Shown piece after piece: positions 35,678-48,500 of a stretch of 64,000 bases of DNA (position 1 is the stretch's first letter; each line of letters opens with the position of its first letter). The translations under genes were made by a program, and so were the position numbers. Under the pieces are notes generated by a model. The model was given only the letters and a program-made list of their open reading frames with translations. It was not told the DNA's origin and did not search any database. Origin of the DNA: Beta vulgaris subsp. vulgaris (lineage: Eukaryota > Streptophyta > Magnoliopsida > Caryophyllales > Amaranthaceae); contig NC_079210.1 of assembly GCF_026745355.1 (NCBI RefSeq), forward strand, positions 24,814,798 through 24,878,797. The letters are read 5' to 3'.

Positions 35678-38600
35678 GTGATTGGTTACTTAATTACCTT
35701 GTTTTTTTTCAAAATTTTGTATTGTTGTTTGTTAGGGTTTCTTAAGTGTAAGCACTACACAAACATCTAAATACTTGTTACTGTTTTTTCAGGACACATT
35801 ATGTCTATTTATATAAAGATAATGGACTGTAATGAATTGATGATGGGAAGGCTACTTTAGGCAGAAGCATCATGACTCAGTTAGTAGTAACTTGAGGAGG
35901 AACCTAAGATAGTTAGTTAGAGGAGAGATAGAGAAAGGGAATTATAATCCAACAAATAGAGCATTTTTGTGGGAGATATAAACTATGCTGAAAATTGTTA
36001 CACAGTTTAGTTTGATATATGGGAGAGAACAAGCCCTCAGTTAGTAGTAACTTGAGGAGGAACCTAAGATAGTTAGTTAGAGGAGAGATAGAGAAAGGGA
36101 ATTATAATCCAACAAATAGAGCATTTTTGTGGGAGATATAAACTATGCTGAAAATTGTTACACAGTTTAGTTTGATATATGGGAGAGAACAAGCCCCTCA
36201 AGAGCTTGTAGTTATCACTTTATTTTAGTGATTTCCAGAAAAGTTCAATTTTATTTTCTTAATTAGTTTCTTAAATTCAGTCCAAACTATATCACTTCAT
36301 TACATGGGCAGATGATGCTTCTCTTCAAAGCAAGATTTGTATTACTGATTTACTTACTGCCTACTAAATTTCTTATTTGGTTTAAATTCTAAGAAGAATA
36401 TTGTGTTGCAGGTCCCTGCATCCATCAATTGTAGGCTTCTGGAGCACCAAAGGGTAGGAGTTAAATTCCTATACCAACTCTACAGAAATAACCATGGAGG
36501 CATTCTTGGAGACGACATGTGAGTGCACATATTGCTGAATACTTCACAGAATTTTTTTTTTTAGTGTTCATAAGTAATCAGACTAGTTTTAGACACTTTG
36601 TTTATTAGTAGACTATGTTTGGATAAATCGTTAATTAGTTTGAAGACTTGGCATAGAAAACTAGTCTTATATGCACGCGATGCGCGTGCGAAAACATATA
36701 AAATTCTTCATATATAACAAAGATAGATACAGTGATCTTAAATTTTTTTTGTTTAATTAAAGTAGGTACTTAGCCTTTGTTTTTTCTTATTTTATATTTT
36801 ATTTTTAGGTGTCCCCCATTTCTTTGACATATATAATAGAGATTTGTAATATTTGTTGGTATTTGGGAGTATTTAGGTAATTAAGGGTGGACATCAAAGG
36901 GTCAGGAGTTCACACATAAAATAGAGATAGAAGTAATAATGCCTTTCTGCTTTAGCTTCCTTAGTAAATTATTAATGATGGTATTGTGGTACCTTGTTGC
37001 CTTAGGGTCAAGGGCCGAAGAGAACAATTTTAAGAGTAGGGGTAAGGCTGAAAGAGCCTGAACAATAAAGCTGTAAACAACTACCATTGTGTTCCCTAGG
37101 CCGAAGTCTCATTAGAGGTGTTGGGGTGACGTTATGGCCTAATATCTTGTGGGTGGAGCAGTGCCTTCTAGATAGTGTAAATCAAATAGTAATGCTTTCA
37201 TTGATACCTTGTATGTCTATAGTACTATGTACTGAGTATCTTGGTGTCTTGTATGTTTTTCCGGGCCTTGTTTCCTTATAATTTTTACTGTATCATGAAG
37301 TGGACTAATCTCTGGTCGAAGGTTGTGATCTCCTCAGCTACTTTTCCACTTTTCTTTTTATTTCTCCCCCTAATCTGGTTTAGCCTAGTGTGATGAAATG
37401 ATAATTTGAGCAGAAAAATAAAGGAAGAAGATGATGATTTTTGATTGATAGCAATGGAAAATAACAGAAGAAAAATATAGTTTATCAAGTTTTCGAGTGA
37501 CTTGACACACTCCCAAAGGCCAAAGCTAACCTCTAAAATGATCCCTCAAATATATTCTTCATATCCTCTTCTCCCCCTACTCTCCTATATTTATAATCTA
37601 CTTGCCTTATTTTCCAAGCTAACATATTAACTAGAGTATATTACTAAAATACCATTGCCCTCCTAGGCTAGTCTATTACAATACCGGCGCGCCAAACTTC
37701 CACCTTGTCCTCAAGGTGGGTCGTAAATCTTGTAATTCGCGTCATCTTCCCGTCGGCAGTGTTGTTGCAGTTTGGAACAACAAGTGGACCGAAAGGGCCT
37801 TGAAGTAGTATAGTCATAATCTGGCCTGCTCGTATGTCTCTTGAGTATACTGGAAAAATATGAAAGTGGGTATTGATTTAGGGGGTGTTTGAAGGTATTG
37901 AAACAAGAGTGGGGTTGTTTCAGTTTAGTGGGGTTGGGTTTAGGTTTTATGACATGTGTTAAGGGGTCAGGTGGAAAGGAGGTTTTGGGGTTAAAGTCAG
38001 ATGGGGGCTGTGAGGTATAGGGGTTTGGACTGGGATAAGTAAAACAAAAGGAGTAATCAAATACCGGGTTAAAAATATTGTATTGGGTGGGTTCAAAGAA
38101 AATTGGGTTAGGTTGAAATGGGAATAAGGGGTGATACGAGTGTGGGCTGGGAATAGAAAAATGGCTATGGCACTGGGACTTTCTGCATAAGATCTGATTT
38201 TCAACCCAACCCATTTTATAATAAACCCACAAAACCTTTCACATCAAATATCCCTGGTTTTTGCACTCCACCAATCTCCAATCTCCAGCCCAATCACAAA
38301 TGATAAGTTTGGGCCCAATTTTGGATGGCCTACTTCTAATACCAAGCTATCCACCCAATATTTGAACCCCCATTTTACATCATGAGGGACACCATTTACC
38401 AGAATGCCCTTACTAAAAGCATCTTCTTCTAGTGCCTTCTTCTACAAGCCAGCATGAATCCCAACCCTTCTTCTTCTCTCATGGTCATCTTCTTGAATTA
38501 TATGCAAAGAGTCCCACTGCCATAGCCACCTTGCTTCACCACCAAAACTTTCTCCGGCAAAGAACTTTGAACCATCTCCAATATTTTTACCCGAAAAGTC

Positions 38601-39510
38601 TCCGGGTTCTCCGCCCGACCCGCTTGCCTCTAATCCACCTTTTATGAAACTTTTTCCCTCTTCGTTCTGGCCACCGCAAGAGGTGGTTCCATCACCCCGC
38701 TTACAATTCCCAGCCAAAATACCCGGACCTCCATCAGAACCACAATTTCGAGCACCTCCTCTTTCAAATGGTCCATGAGTTTGGTTTCCTACAAGTCGAC
38801 CAGACCCACCACCCAACCAACTAACAGCGAACTCTCCTTGATTATCTCCAGGTCCACTTTTCTTCACATTTGCAGAATCCTCTTCCTCCGCGTCATTTTC
38901 TTCCTCGCCGGAAGCTTGAAACGCAACCATGGTGGTATGAGTTTCCTTTGTTTCCTCCACCACTTTCTCTTCCTCCACCGGAGTTGGCTGTCCCTTCCTC
39001 TCCTCCCATTCAGGTTGCTCCATTTCCACTAATAGCTTCCGAAATCCTTGTGGTTGGGATTGTAGGTGTTCTTTGAGATAAGAACTCGCTGTGGAAAATT
39101 CAGTCCTACCCTTAGCTTGAAGATGAGTTTGATTTTTCACAAGCCTTGCTAAGCTCTAGTGTGAAAACTCCAGTGTTAAAGGAAAATGCCTCATCACTTG
39201 CTCCTTCAAATCCTCCCACCGGAAGAAAGGTCGTCGGCGGTGCTCCGCTTCAAACCACCGCAACGCGTCATCCTTAAGACCAACACACGCATCCTTCAAC
39301 TTCTCCCCTTCGCTAAACCAGAAAAGTTGGAAGTACTCTTCCATCTCCCAAATCCATTCATCTGGATTTCTTCCATCAAATAGAGGTAGTTGAAGCTCAT
39401 ACCGGATGTGTTATAATTTCTCCAGATCTGGATACCATGAAGTCAAGTTCCTCATGATTTCTGTGTACCCCTCACTGATCAGATTTCTTATCTGCTGCAT
39501 TCTTCCCCTT

Positions 39511-39545
<35 letters not shown>

Positions 39546-42500
39546 TGTGTGAGAAATCGAAAAATCAGCAACTTAACTTCCCTGAATCAAACTGCTCTGA
39601 TACCATTTGTGATGAACTGATAATTTGAGCAGAAAAATAAAGGAAGAAGATGATAATTTTTGATTGATAGCAATGGATAATAACAGAAGAAAAAGATAGT
39701 TTATTAAGTTTTCGAGTGACTTGACACACTCCCAAAGCTAACCTCTTAAATGAACCCTCAAATATATTCTTCATATTCTCTTCCCCCCCTACTCTCCTAT
39801 ATTTATAATCTACTTGCCTTATTTTCCAAGCTAACATATTAACCAGAATATATTACTAAAATACCCTTGCCCTCCTAGGCTAGTCTATTACACCTGGTTA
39901 CTCTTTTCCTCTTCCTCTTTTTTATCATCAGGGAACTGTAGTTGGTTGAGATCTACTCTGCAGATTTTAGGGTAAATAAGATGTTGAATATCTGATGTAA
40001 AGTATCCTAAATTTTATATTGTACTTGCGTGTATGGATCTAGGTGCTTAACTTTGGGTGAGAATAATTTCTAAGTTACCTTAAACTGAAATGATTAGAAA
40101 GTAATTCGGAAGCCATGCCGTTAATATCCTATAAGAAGTCACTATGCATAAGTCTGCCATTTCAATAGACCTAGTGTTGTTTTATCATCCTCAGAATCAA
40201 AGTGGAAAATAAATACAACTATAGTACTATACGATTAGTGTGGTAAAGTCAGGTGAAAGGTGATACATTAGAATAGTTCAGCTTATTGACCACGTGAAAG
40301 TGGTGTGGTTTATGGAATCTTTGATGGGAAGGGGTGGAACCAGTGGAAAATTTCTAAATTACATGAGTCGAAGTGGTGTGCTAGCATCACATAAGAATAA
40401 GTAGTTTCCTCACTCTTCCATCTCTGAAGCCACAAATCTGACATGGAACTTCTTGATTGGGATTTATAAGGTAGGCAATCCACTTGCTGCTTTTGTTTTC
40501 CACTCTTGTGTACTCATTCTTGTATGACCATCAATACGTGTAGATTGAAAACTGTTCATTTAAGTTACAAAACTGTTGGAGTATGGTCGTGTACTTGTCA
40601 TTATCAGGCCTAGGAGTGCTAATGAGCCAAGGTGGCTCGCAAACTATTCGAATTCGGCTCGAGACCTTAACGAGCCGAGCCTAAGCCTACTAGAGTTTGG
40701 CTCGAAAGCTCACAAACATGTTCGATAAAATTTTAAAGTACTATTTTATGCATTGATTTTTAATCCAACTTAGCCCTTAAGTCTATTCCACTGTAAAAAC
40801 ATAAGGCCCATTTTCCAGCCCACTTAAATAATACCAACCAAATAAAAATTTCCAGCCCACTTAAATATACAAACCAAACAAAAATAACTATAGGAAAAAA
40901 TAACAGCTTCAATTCACAGCCGTCGACTTCAACCCTAAATCTCTAATCTACGGTTCACACTTTACACACTTGATGACTGTTACTCTTCCATCATACTGCC
41001 GGCGAGCAGCGTGGTCCTTCGCGGCAAGCAGCAGCCGGCAAGTTGGATGACTAGATAGTAACTCTGATCTCCTGTTTTCCTTGTTTTTTGTTTTTCTTCT
41101 TTGTTTTTTCATCCTTTGATGTCTGACTTCCTCCTCTCTTTCCTATTTTAGTTTTCCTTTTCCTTTTATTTTTTTCCTCCTTTCATGTGACGTGGGCAAA
41201 TCAAACTTTTCATATTCATCTTCATATTTTTGCTTAGAATGCAGTAGCTGCATGAACAGGTGAATTATAGAGTAGGTGTATAGGTGAATTGTTCTTAGTA
41301 AATTTCGAAAGAGTTCGCGAACTTTGTCGAGCCTAGCCGAATTTTATTTGTTTCGTGCTCGAGCCGAGCCCAGATTTCGAGCTCGATCCTTCCGCTTATT
41401 GAGTTGAGCTGAGCCTAGCCAATGATGGAAAAGGACAGGAACTAGTTTGGAGATGACTTTGACTGGTAACATTACTTTTTAAATTAGTGATTTAATTGCT
41501 CTTCTAGAAGCTCTGCAGTTTTAATTTCTAGTGACTTTGACAAAGTCATGGTTATAGAAACTGACTTTCTGACCTGGTGAAGATGTTTGTTGGCTGCTAT
41601 TGATCAAATGTCCACTATGATTCTTCTATCTTGATAGAAGAGGCCGAAGTTCCTATTGGAGAGTAAGAATATAATTTTTCAAGCTTATTAAAGAAGAATA
41701 TTTGGTAGTAGCTTGAGCCAAAAAAAAAAGGGTAAAGTGTCGTCTTATGATGGAGAGCTTTTCTTTTTAGTGTACAACAACCATTTTCCTGGTTGCAAAT
41801 ATCATACCGTACCATTGATCCACTACTTCTGACAAGGCTCGTGCTGTGCGGTGTGCACTGATAGAATGTTACGAAACCATATTAGGGGGAAGGCATATCA
41901 GGTAGTGCAATATAATTCAGTTACGAGTATCTTGAGGAGGTAGTGAGAGGTGTACTGTTATAAATAAGAGAATTATTAGGAAGGGATTGGCATGTTCAAA
42001 ATTGGTAAAAAGTAGTCAGTTAGTTTTATGGGGAGAGTGCATTCCTCTCGAAAGTGTGGCTAGGTTGTATTAGGTGATTTAATCATCAATTCAATCATAT
42101 CTTCACTTGTTCTTCCTAATCATCTTTCTCACTCCCATAATCTTTATTTTATGCCATTAATCTACTGTTTGTTATCTGTCATCTTTGCTAATTCACAACA
42201 AGAGTGTCATTTTTTTTTTTTAACCTTGTGTGAATTGCAAGGATACCCTGATAGTCTTATGTCTACAAAAGCAAAGATGAAAGAGGTTGCTTTGGTAGAC
42301 CCTTGATTTAGTAGGCAACTTACGGGACACTATTTGACAACAAAAAAGAGACAGTTCAAAATTGTATCAAAAGTTTAATTGCCCACTTGGAAACATTTCA
42401 CTGAATGAACTCAAATAATCTTTTTGATTATACTACAGGTGATTGATTGTGGTGTAGAATGATTTATCATCTTTGATGTCATGGTTGTTAGTGCTATCCT

Positions 42501-45500
42501 GTTGCTCAATCTAAATTACGTTTTTGTACCTCGGTTATTCCTATAACATCAAGTTAAATAAGATTAGCGAAAGTAGCATTGGATTCTTGACATCACACGA
42601 AGCATTAATTACTTCCTTCGTCTTAAAAAAATTTCCTGTATTTCTTTTTAGGCAGTCCACAAATAGATTTGTACCCCTTGGGTTATATGATGTGACCCCG
42701 CACTAACTCTCTCAGTTTCTCACACATTCGCTTTCCGTATCCCATGCCATGCGGGAACTGAACTATCCCGTTCTCTAAATGATCATGGAAGGGATGTTAC
42801 AGAACTCGGCGGCAACTGTTTGTAGCAAATGCTCAGATATTTGAGCTTGCGACCATGGAAAAGACACTTCACCATTCCGTTACATAACGCCCATTATGTA
42901 ACAGATTTGAACTTGCCGTTCCCCGAAATGCCGCTATGTACAGCCGCTGTAAATCACGGCCATCTCGCTGCGATGTTCGTTACGTAACACTAACTCGATG
43001 TGTTAAAACCTTTTTTCCCGTTACATCCTTGTCATAATTGCCCAAAACAGAGAAAAGGAAAACATACATTGCAGCTATAGAAAACGATGTGCACACACCA
43101 AAGAAGGTAGAAGAACCAAGCACGTGACATGGGCTTTCAAGTTAGTTAATGTATATGACTTGGCGTTTATTGATATGAACAATAGGACAAAATTCTCATG
43201 TATTAAGTAATTATTCATTCGCCATATATATAACCCAAGCATATGGTAGGTTTGGTCATATTATGTTGAAGGAATACTTGTTAAACTTAAAAAATGTGAA
43301 GTTGAGGCCATATTCGTTACAAGCCGCGTCCTCATCATCATAGCCAATACCGTGAACGCGACCGCATCCTCGATTTTCTTCGCTGCTTGCGACTGTAAAC
43401 TGTGACAAGTCTTATGTTATAGAATCTTTTTCTTAACAAATTGTTTTGGCTTAGCATTCTTGTTTCTTTTTTATCTTATTTGCTCTTGACTATCATGCTA
43501 TGTAATGTTCTTTTTAAAATTCATTTTTAACACTTTGCTCCATCATAATTTGTATGCTTGGAAATAGGGGATTGGGAAAGACCATTCAAACAATTGCCTT
43601 CTTAGCTGCTGTGTTTGGAAAAGATGGAGAATCCAGCAAGTCTACAGCTTCAGAGAGAAATCAGAAGGGTCCTGTGTTGATAATGGGTCCAGCATCAGTT
43701 CTAGAGAACTGGGAGAATGAATTCTCTACTTGGGCTAATTTTTCTGTTTCTATATGTCATGGTCCTAATCGTGACTTAATTCTTGATAAAGCGAAGGTTC
43801 AGGAAGTTGAGGTAATGATAACAAGTTTTGATACGTTCAGAATTTATGGAAATACCATTGCAGAGGTTGCATGGGACATTGTAATAGTTGATGAGGCACA
43901 TCGGCTGAAAAATGAGAAGTCAAAACTATATACTGCATGCCTCAGCATAAAAACTAAGACAAGGTTCGGTCTAACGGGGACGGTAATGCAGAATAAAATT
44001 ATGGAGCTTTTCAATTTATTTGACTGGGTTGTACCAGGGTCTTTGGGTACACGAGAACATTTCCGTGATTTTTATGATGATCCTCTCAAACTTGGACAGA
44101 GGTCCAGTGCTCATGAAAGGTTTGTCCAGATTGCTGATGAGCGTAAACAGCATCTTGTTGCACTTCTTAGCAGATACTTATTAAGGAGGACAAAGGAGGA
44201 GACCATTGGGAATCTTATGTTGGGAAAAGAAGATAATATTGTTTTTTGTGAATTGAGTGAATTGCAGAAACGAGCCTACAAGAGGATGTTGCAGCAACCA
44301 GAGATCCAATGCCTTATAAACAAGGACCTCCCTTGCTCATGTGGAAGCCCGCTCACTCAAGGGGAATGTCATAACAGGATAGTACCTGATGGAATCATAT
44401 GGAAATATCTTCATAAAGATAGCCCTGATGGCTGTAATTGGTGCCCCATTTGCGTTATTCTTCCCTGCATTCTCAAGCTTCAGCAGGTTAAATTTCTAAA
44501 TTTTTGTGTATATCATGGAATTTTTGGCATGTGCTTGTTTCCCAACTCCACCAATTCCCTCCAAGACAAAGAAATTTAGAAAAAGAATGTTTTTATTTTT
44601 CAATGCCTTATAATTATGCAATTATGCTTGCAAGTTTGGATACTATTGGAGTTTAATTTTCTAGGTTTTTATTATTTCACTCTACTTCATTTGTTGTTTT
44701 TAGGGCTAAAATTATCGAAGATAATCTTTTTTGAATTAATGTAGACTACAGCCTATGTTTCCTGGACACAATTAAGCACACCATTCATCTCCAAAGTACG
44801 AAATCTGAGCTAGACACCCAGCTTGCACTTGAACAGAGTGGGATGATTTGTGGGTAACTAGGTAAGTTGAGTTGTTTGGGCAATTGGTGCTTTAGTGATC
44901 TTCTGCAGAGACAATTGGCCATTCTTGTTTGGGTACTCGATGATTCCCTGACTCTCCTCTCTCTTGTATGGGGCAGCTAGGTGTCCTTTTGTCTCTCCTT
45001 TCCTTCCTCTCATTTTGAGTCTGCTGATTTGAGGTAGAGGGATATTTGGATCAGCAGTTCGGATCTGAGTTCTGTCCAGAGTGATAATTTAATTTAGACT
45101 CAATGTTTCAGTACAAATAAAATATTAGGAGACCCTTCTCTGACTGGATGTTATTTTCTTTCTTATTATTGGTGGATATTAATAAAACAATTAAACATAA
45201 AGGAGTTAGAGAAGTCTGCTTTTAAGATTCTTCACAAGTATATCAGACCACACTATCTACTAAACTCTCGACCTTCTTTAACATATACCCGTGATCCATT
45301 TACCTATAGCATGAAAATTGTCTTCTTGCTAACCTATCACCGCCAAGGCCCCAACCCCCTCGCCATTTCCTTCTGCATTAGTACGATAGACTTGGGCATC
45401 ACTTTGTCAAACTTCTCCTGATATCTACTACAAATCATACATTCTTCCTTGAAACTAGAATTTGAGCTTATCTTGCTTGGGTTGCTGTGACTTGGCTCCC

Positions 45501-48500
45501 TACTCGCATATGTCTGATTACCATATTATTGTTTTCCTCTCACTCCAATCTACAAGGTTGCTGCTCCCAGCCTCCCACTGCCAGAGCTTATTGATCAGAA
45601 TAAAGGTGAAATGGTTAGGGATTTTGGGGGCCTTTGTTTTCTACCTCACTGTAAAAGTTGGTTTTTTATGTTTTTGGAGAATGCCAGTCAAAAACAATAT
45701 GAAGTGGATTCTCCTTGTCAGTGAAGTCGTTGCATTAAAGATATGACTCCTACCTAATCTGGTACTTTTGTTCTTACTAGTGTCGAATATGTTCAAGCTA
45801 AATGAAGAGCAACCTTCTGGATTCTTTATTGCTTCAATGTCCCCCTATCTGCTTCACTTACCAGCTTCTAAATGCTCAATATTGACAATATGGGTTACTG
45901 TGTCATTTTACTGTATTATGCAAGTTTTATCACTACAAATTCTTCTGATTCTGAATGGTTCTTAGGAGTTCCAAGTACTGGAGCATTTTAGCTCTTTCAA
46001 GAGTCGATGAGACTTTATAATGAATTTAATAATGAATTGAATAATGAATGTATATGGGAAAATTTTCTTTTTTCATGTTTGACAATCAAGCTTGACCAAA
46101 AAAATTTGTTCCTTGTATTTGATTCTGGTGCTGTCTGTGGCAGATAAGCAATCATCTGGAGCTTATTAAGCCAAACCCAAAAGATGACCAGGAGAAACAA
46201 AAGAAGGATGCTGACTTGGCCAAAGAAGTTTTTGGTTTTGATATCGATTTGGTAGGTGGGGGTACTCAAAATGAAAACTTTATGGGCCTTAGTGATGCCA
46301 AGGATTGTGGGAAAATGAGAGCCCTTGAAAGACTGATGGCATCATGGCTGTCGCACGGTGACAAAGTTCTTTTGTTCAGTCATTCTGTCAGGTTGGATCA
46401 ATATCTTGATAATTATCATGCTTGTCCCTTTGTTATTTTCTGCTTCCTCAATGCTATACTTAGTTGCTTAACTATAGTGATCTTTGGAGTCTTTCCGAGT
46501 TTCATTGCACCTTATTGTCCCTTGCATCTGGTTTTATTACTATAGTTTCTATCAGGCCTAGGTTCATGGTTTAATTATTTTGTGCTCTGTTGTGGAGAGT
46601 GTGAATTGATCTTGTATAATTAAAGGTTAAACTGGAAAATCTTGAAAGTGTAAGTCTGATATCATTTTCTCGTGGAGATGCACACACTACTCAATATTAT
46701 ATAGAAAAATTTGCCAAGAAATACCTTGTAAATATCTCTTTTTTGCGCACAAAGCTACCTTATAATTTCTTTTAGTCATGGTACCTCTACAACTAATGGT
46801 TCCCTTCCAAATTTTTCTCTATGGCCCTCTGAAAACCAAGTTGTCTCCTTTGTTCTGTATCCCCCCCCCCCCCCCCATGTCAATTACCTACCCTGTCTAT
46901 TATCATTCAACCCTCTCCACACATCAAAAACTCTATATAACTCATTCTTCACACTCTCTGTCTTTCTCTGCAAATGAATTGCTTCTTTAAACTAAACGCA
47001 CATCAATTGGTAAAACACAATTGCACTTAGTTAGCAACGAGAATGAAGAGTGGGAGCTGGTAGTTTTACGGAAAAAAAAAAATCATATTTATATGGTTGT
47101 TTCCTACCAAATTTCTTTTTACATGTGATTTATTTATACCTTGTTATGTTGTGTCTTGACTGGTTATGTTAAAGCTGCTTGAATGCACCCATTAGAGAGC
47201 GATCACATTGGGTGAGGCAGTACTGATGTGGTTTTTGTTGCTGAAGTTGTTATGTATTGAAGTTGGATAAGTTCATTTTGATGCTTGTTCTGGCTTTTAA
47301 TTCGTATATTGATCATTTTGGCAGGATGCTAGATATCCTGGAAAAGTTTCTTACGCGCAAAGGTTATTCCTTTTTAAGACTCGATGGGTCTACGCCGACA
47401 GGATCGCGCCAGTCTCTTGTTAATGACTTCAACTCAAGTCCCAGCAAGCAGGTACTAAATGAAATTATTGACCTGCAAAAGCTAGTTATCGCTGCGGAAA
47501 TTTAACCTGCTAAATGTCCTTGTAGGTCTTTCTTGTTTCAACTCGAGCTGGTGGACTTGGGTTAAATCTAGTAAGCGCTAATCGTGTAGTGATATTTGAT
47601 CCAAACTGGAACCCATCACATGATCTGCAGGCCCAAGATAGATCATTTCGTTTGGGCCAGAAGAGGCATGTAACCGTTTTCCGTCTTATTGCTGCTGGCT
47701 CTCTTGAGGAATTAGTATATACTCGTCAAGTGTACAAACAACAGTTATCAAACATTGCTGTTTCTGGGAAGATGGAAAAGCGGTATTTTGAAGGCGTTCA
47801 GGTGGAGAAAAATTCACATTAACTTGTAAATATACAGCCTCTTTTTTGGTTTTTCCCGATCCCTGAAGCCAAATTATCACTGTGTTCATTGCTTTCCCCT
47901 TCTTCAGGACAACAAACAATTTCAGGGTGAGCTTTTTGGAATAGGTAATCTGTTTCGAGATCTTTCTGACAAATTGTTCACCAGTGACATAATTGAATTG
48001 CATGACAAGCATGGACATGAATCTATGGATCCAAAGAACGTGAATAATCTTGGGGTACATTTTGTCCCACCAACAAAAGCAAGTGGATCTTCTGTGTTAA
48101 AATCTAAAAAGCCACCACTGCTTGAAGAGTTGGGTAAGTCTTTCACATTTTGTATACACTTCTTATATTTAGATATTGCATGTTGTAGGCATATTTGAAT
48201 AAGCTATCTACATGGTGTAAGTAGGGGGTTCATCGGTTCAAGAGTGAATCAGAACAAATTGGAGACCACTAAAGTTCCATATTAAAGAACATCGGACTGG
48301 TAAAATTCCAATAAACGTTATAGTTTGGTATATTAGTGTATTCAATTCGCTGCTTGGAAACTATAAATAACATAAACTTCGTCCGTTTTTTTTCAAGAGG
48401 AACAGAGATTAAATGCATATTAGGTTGCGTTTGGATACCCATATTTCATTTCAAACAGTACATTTCAATTTCGGAATTCCAATTTCCGGAATTCAATTCC

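Larger units (their letters stand above)
37389..39892 (-). mobile_element. Small non-autonomous gypsy-type retrotransposon in SWI2 intron 2
   Basis: Two direct repeats, 37389-37680 (292 bp) and 39608-39892 (285 bp), are LTRs. Read on the minus strand they run TGTAATAGACTAG ... TTCATCACA. Next to the right-hand (5') LTR the minus strand has TGGTATCAGAGC (about 39594-39605), the initiator tRNA-Met primer site. Flanks CCTAG (37384-37388) and CCTGG (39893-39897) look like a target duplication with one change. The interior codes only Gag-like pieces. Total 2,504 bp, opposite to the host gene. Confidence 0.88.

Noticed and set aside
45462..45965. Extra SWI2 exons in intron 3
   Set aside because: Exon 3 joins exon 4 in frame at conserved family residues; these ORFs add unrelated hydrophobic sequence.
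47686..48146. Minus-strand ORFs of 124 and 74 residues
   Set aside because: Shadows of SWI2 exons 6 and 7.
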